A stretch of 64,000 nt of DNA from Lutjanus erythropterus. Taxonomy: Eukaryota; Chordata; Actinopteri; Lutjaniformes; Lutjanidae. The notes under the pieces are model-generated. The model saw only the letters and a program-made list of their open reading frames with translations, had not been told where the DNA came from and made no database searches. The translations under genes were made by a program, and so were the position numbers. Below are positions 61,167-64,000 of the stretch, piece by piece. Numbering within the stretch: position 1 is the first letter of the stretch; the number at the start of each line of letters is the position of its first letter. Where the stretch lies: contig CM034592.1 in assembly GCA_020091685.1 (NCBI GenBank), positions 44,602,611 through 44,666,610 on the forward strand, in the 5' to 3' direction.

Positions 61167-61702
61167 CAGTGGTGGACAGTAACAAAGTACATTTACTTGA
61201 GTGCTGTGCTTATGTACATTTTTTGATTATCTGTACTTTACTTGAGTATTTGTTTTCTTGGAAACATATGACTTTCACTCCACTACATTTCAAAGACAAA
61301 TATTGTACTTTTGACTCCACTACATTTCTAGAAAGGTTGTTGTTACTTTTCGGCTATGCATAGCTTCGAAGTCAGCTGTTCCTGTTTTTCTTTTCTAAAA
61401 TACAATTGGCCACACGCTGTGTTCCTCACAGAAAGAAACCAATCACAGTACCTGCTCTAAACAGGGATTGTTGTAAAAGCAGAAATACGTCATCCAGGTG
61501 CGCTCTGTAATACAAAGTATTGATATTAGAAAATGTAATTTGTACTTTTGAATACTTAAGTATTTTGAAAAACAAGTATTCTGGTACTTTAACTTGAGTA
61601 AAATTTTGACTGATCAACTTTCACTTGTAGTTGAGTAATATTTGACCAGGAGTATCTATACTTTGACTCAAGTACTGGGGCTGAGTACTTTGTCCACCAC
61701 TG
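61167..61702. mobile_element. hAT-type non-autonomous element (536 bp) with 8-bp target duplication
   Basis: Starts CAGTGGTGGACAGTAACAAA and ends GTACTTTGTCCACCACTG, i.e. terminal inverted repeats with hAT-like CAGTG ends. It is flanked on both sides by CCTTTAAC (61159-61166 and 61703-61710), an 8-bp target-site duplication typical of hAT transposons. No transposase frame. It interrupts the 3' flank of TRIM gene 6. Confidence 0.88.
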
Positions 61703-61734
61703 CCTTTAACCTTTAATGGACACTTATATAGGAA

Positions 61735-62184
61735 GCATAAAGAAAGGTAACAAAACATGTCAGATGTGTAACTGAACACTGATTTAAATGTTTAAATTTT
61801 GACTAGAACACAAAATAAAATTTGTTGGATCTGAACAATGATTGGCTGCTCAAACATGCAGTTATTGATGCAGTAATTATTGGCAAACTGATTCTTTTTC
61901 TGCACTTAACCTTTATTTCAATATACAGTCGAACAGAAATTAACTTTGAAACATTAAGATCGGAATCAAAGTGAAATAATTTTACATGTGAAAAGGTCAA
62001 CAATAAAACAAAAACTTGATTGTAAAACTGAATTACAACAAAAAGAAAATAAAAATGCTAAATGATAATAACTGAAACAAAAATATGTATGTCTTTAGAA
62101 TAATGAGACAGCAGCTGCTGCTGAACAGGTTAAATTAGTGACTTTTCTCTTAAAGAAACATGAATATAATCTTCCTCTTTATCT
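61735..62184 (-). other. 3' flank of TRIM gene 6
   Basis: In gene 6 sense, the DNA after the stop ('agagaaaagtcactaattta', 'cctgttcagcagcagctgct') matches the flanks after genes 1 and 4, and 'gaccttttcacatgtaaaat' matches gene 1. Further out comes the inverse counterpart of 46.0-46.17 kb. Contains an AATAAA-like hexamer in sense near 61.91 kb. Confidence 0.55.
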
Positions 62185-63573
62185 CTAACTTCTCTGTTTC
62201 ACTGTCACACACACCTTCAGTGGTAATATCTTCAGTTTATCCGTAGTGCCAATGCATGGAATCATCCTCTCAGTGAAAGTGTGTGTGAAGGTGTGTATGT
62301 GTGTGTTAGTGTCAGGATCAGAGAACGACAACTTTCCTCTGTTCCAGTCCAGATTCACTCTGATCCTCTGGAGCTTCTTCTGCACTTGGAGAACAGTGGG
62401 TGGAGCTTGTGGGCAGTGTGCTGAGTACTGACGATTAAGGAACCCTATTCTCCATAATCCAGACTCTACGAGTCCCTTCCTCTGAACAGACTCTGCTAAC
62501 ACACCCAGACACCAGCCTCTATTGTCCCCAACCTCCACATCCCAGCTGTGAGTCCCTGAATTAAAACCTTCAGAACCCAGAACAAAGCAGTATTTATCAA
62601 ATCTCTCTGGATTATCAGGAAGCTGCTGTTCCTGTAGTCCTCTCACACTGGTCAGATCTTCAGACAGGAGGAGGTCTGGACGAACAGTGTTTGGGTCCAG
62701 AATGACAGGAGTGTAGGAGACCATGTCCTCCATCTTGTTCCAGATGTTGAAGGTCAGGTTGCCCAGATGTTTGGCCTGGTCTATCAGAGCTCCTGAGTGC
62801 AGCTGTGGATCCTCCAGCAGGAGGCGCTGCTGGACTCTTTCCACTGCAGCCTTGTATTTGTGCAGGAATGAGACGTCTTCAGCTCTCAGCTGCTCCTCTG
62901 TGTCTCTGATTGTGTCTGAAAGAGCTGCTATCTCTCTGCTCAGAGCCTCCATCTTCTCCTTCATCATCTGACTCTTCTGCTCCTCTTCCTCCCTCAGTGC
63001 AGCCAGCCTGGCCTCCTCTTCCTCATTTAGAAACTGGTGAAGCTTCTTAAACTGATCCTTAATCTCCCTCTCTGTGTGTCTGACCTGGATCTTAATGTGT
63101 TCTGCTGTTTGATCAAACTTCACTTTAACTTGTTCAAAATCATTTAACTTCTTCTTTAAAGGCTCCAGAGTTTCCTGAAGGTTCTTCTTGTGTTGCTCTG
63201 CAGCTTCATCGATGGGTCTGAATCTGTGGTTGGTGTGTTTTTCTGAATCTCTGCAGACGAGACACACTGGCTGCTGATGGTCCAGACAGAAGAGTTTGAG
63301 TTTCTCAGAGTGCAGACTGCAGAGATCCTCTGAATCTCTCTGATCTCTCTCCAACAAGAAGGTCTCACACAGGTTCTTTAACACCAGGTTACGAGGTGGA
63401 TGTCTGTTTGGAGAAACTGTCTTACAAACTGGACACTCAAGTGTTCGTTTCCGTGTCCACCAGTGCTGCAGACAGTCTTTACAGAAGCTGTGGCCACATG
63501 ACAGAAGAACAGGATTTCTGAAGACATCATGGCAGACTGGACAGCAGAGATCTTCCTCTAGTCTGGAAGCCAT
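62185..63573 (-). CDS. TRIM gene 6: RBCC-PRY/SPRY E3 ligase
   Basis: 462 residues in one coding exon with start ATG at 63573, exactly 4597 bases from gene 5 at both ends. RING with CHDVFRNP and [12 protein letters not shown] as in gene 5; B-box and coiled coil are nearly the same. The PRY-SPRY has [39 protein letters not shown] and IGTTDK. Unlike the other copies it reads RMIPCI instead of RMFPYI and ends VKQRS. Loop blocks match different paralogues (gene 1: VLAES, RIGFL; gene 3: GDNRGW, HCP.APP). Confidence 0.93.
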   Translation of the reverse strand: MASRLEEDLCCPVCHDVFRNPVLLSCGHSFCKDCLQHWWTRKRTLECPVCKTVSPNRHPPRNLVLKNLCETFLLERDQRDSEDLCSLHSEKLKLFCLDHQQPVCLVCRDSEKHTNHRFRPIDEAAEQHKKNLQETLEPLKKKLNDFEQVKVKFDQTAEHIKIQVRHTEREIKDQFKKLHQFLNEEEEARLAALREEEEQKSQMMKEKMEALSREIAALSDTIRDTEEQLRAEDVSFLHKYKAAVERVQQRLLLEDPQLHSGALIDQAKHLGNLTFNIWNKMEDMVSYTPVILDPNTVRPDLLLSEDLTSVRGLQEQQLPDNPERFDKYCFVLGSEGFNSGTHSWDVEVGDNRGWCLGVLAESVQRKGLVESGLWRIGFLNRQYSAHCPQAPPTVLQVQKKLQRIRVNLDWNRGKLSFSDPDTNTHIHTFTHTFTERMIPCIGTTDKLKILPLKVCVTVKQRS

Positions 63574-64000
63574 TTTGTCTGTGAGTGAAGCAGAAAACAG
63601 AGACAGAAAGTAGTCAGTCACGGCTCCCCTCCCCCCTCTACTAACTTCACTGAAATTTACCTCCACTTTGAGTCGTGTTTTTAGTCAAACTCACCTTCAG
63701 TGTGAAGCAGCAGTGTTGTAGTTTTCTCTCCTGTAGTTGAACTCACTCAGAGAAAGTAGTTAGTTTGATCTGAAGGTGAATCTGATCGATCTTTTTTCAG
63801 TCTGAACGTCGCTCTTAAATCAGGAAAAACACACTGTTTCCTTTGCACCTTTGCCGCCGGTTATTTGAACCTTCGCTAAGCCCCACCTCCCAACAGCAAC
63901 CGTCCAATCATAGCTTAGCAACCGTATCTAGGGCTGTGGGTCGTTCCATGTCTCTACGGGTTGAAGGTGAGCAGGAGGGTCTGAGAAGAGCGATACCCGG
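63574..64000 (-). promoter_or_regulatory. TRIM gene 6 leader, 5' intron and promoter (runs off window)
   Basis: Appears the same base for base as 58977-59403 by eye, including the TTTTCTG change that removes the usual acceptor (63595-63591), the GTGAGT donor, the GGAAACAGTGTG box and the CCAAT box. The duplication therefore extends beyond the window end. Confidence 0.7.

Noticed and set aside
1..64000. tRNA, rRNA, CRISPR or prokaryotic-type features
   Set aside because: I looked for tRNA A/B boxes with cloverleaf potential, rRNA-like sequence and spaced direct repeats; tandem repeats present are microsatellites and minisatellites only.

Overview
The window is genomic DNA from a ray-finned fish, most likely a perciform-type teleost. 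The evidence is the fish-like coding sequence, short introns rich in (CA)n/(TG)n microsatellites, many small DNA-transposon and MITE remnants, and a tandem TRIM array of a kind expanded in teleosts. It is eukaryotic nuclear DNA; there are no operons, CRISPR arrays or prokaryotic signals.

Layout: (1) 1-7.4 kb is repeat-rich 3' flank with no convincing gene. (2) 7.39-23.09 kb, minus strand, holds a complete 22-exon rbl1 gene (p107, retinoblastoma-like 1). Phase-checked exons sum to 1063 residues, and a CpG-rich promoter with an E2F-type site lies just upstream. (3) 23.4-28.8 kb is repeat-filled intergenic DNA. (4) 28.85-41.2 kb, minus strand, holds a type II keratin gene (nine coding exons, 414 residues) with the classical 209/61/96/165/126 exon lengths, an extra intron splitting the usual 221-bp exon, and almost no tail domain. 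(5) 41.2-43.3 kb is intergenic, with a minisatellite. (6) 43.3-64 kb is a cluster of TRIM E3 ligase genes (RING, B-box2, coiled coil, PRY-SPRY; TRIM35/A33-like). There are three full genes on plus, one SPRY-only fragment on plus, and two full genes on minus. Each full gene has one 462-residue coding exon, preceded by a non-coding 5' exon and a short intron.

rbl1 would act in cell-cycle repression (E2F4/DREAM), the keratin in epithelial filaments, and the TRIM proteins probably in ubiquitin-dependent innate immunity. No functional link between the three loci is implied.

Most interesting points: the TRIM copies share nearly unchanged RBCC parts but carry strongly diverged, mosaic SPRY loops. 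Two minus-strand copies are collinear without net indels over 1.8 kb, including promoter DNA, and both lack the splice-acceptor AG used by the plus-strand copies. A SPRY cassette is fused to another gene's 3' flank. In rbl1 and the keratin gene, microsatellites beside exons are consistently polarised ((TG)n before exons, (CA)n after), and two rbl1 introns use GC donors followed by (CA)n.
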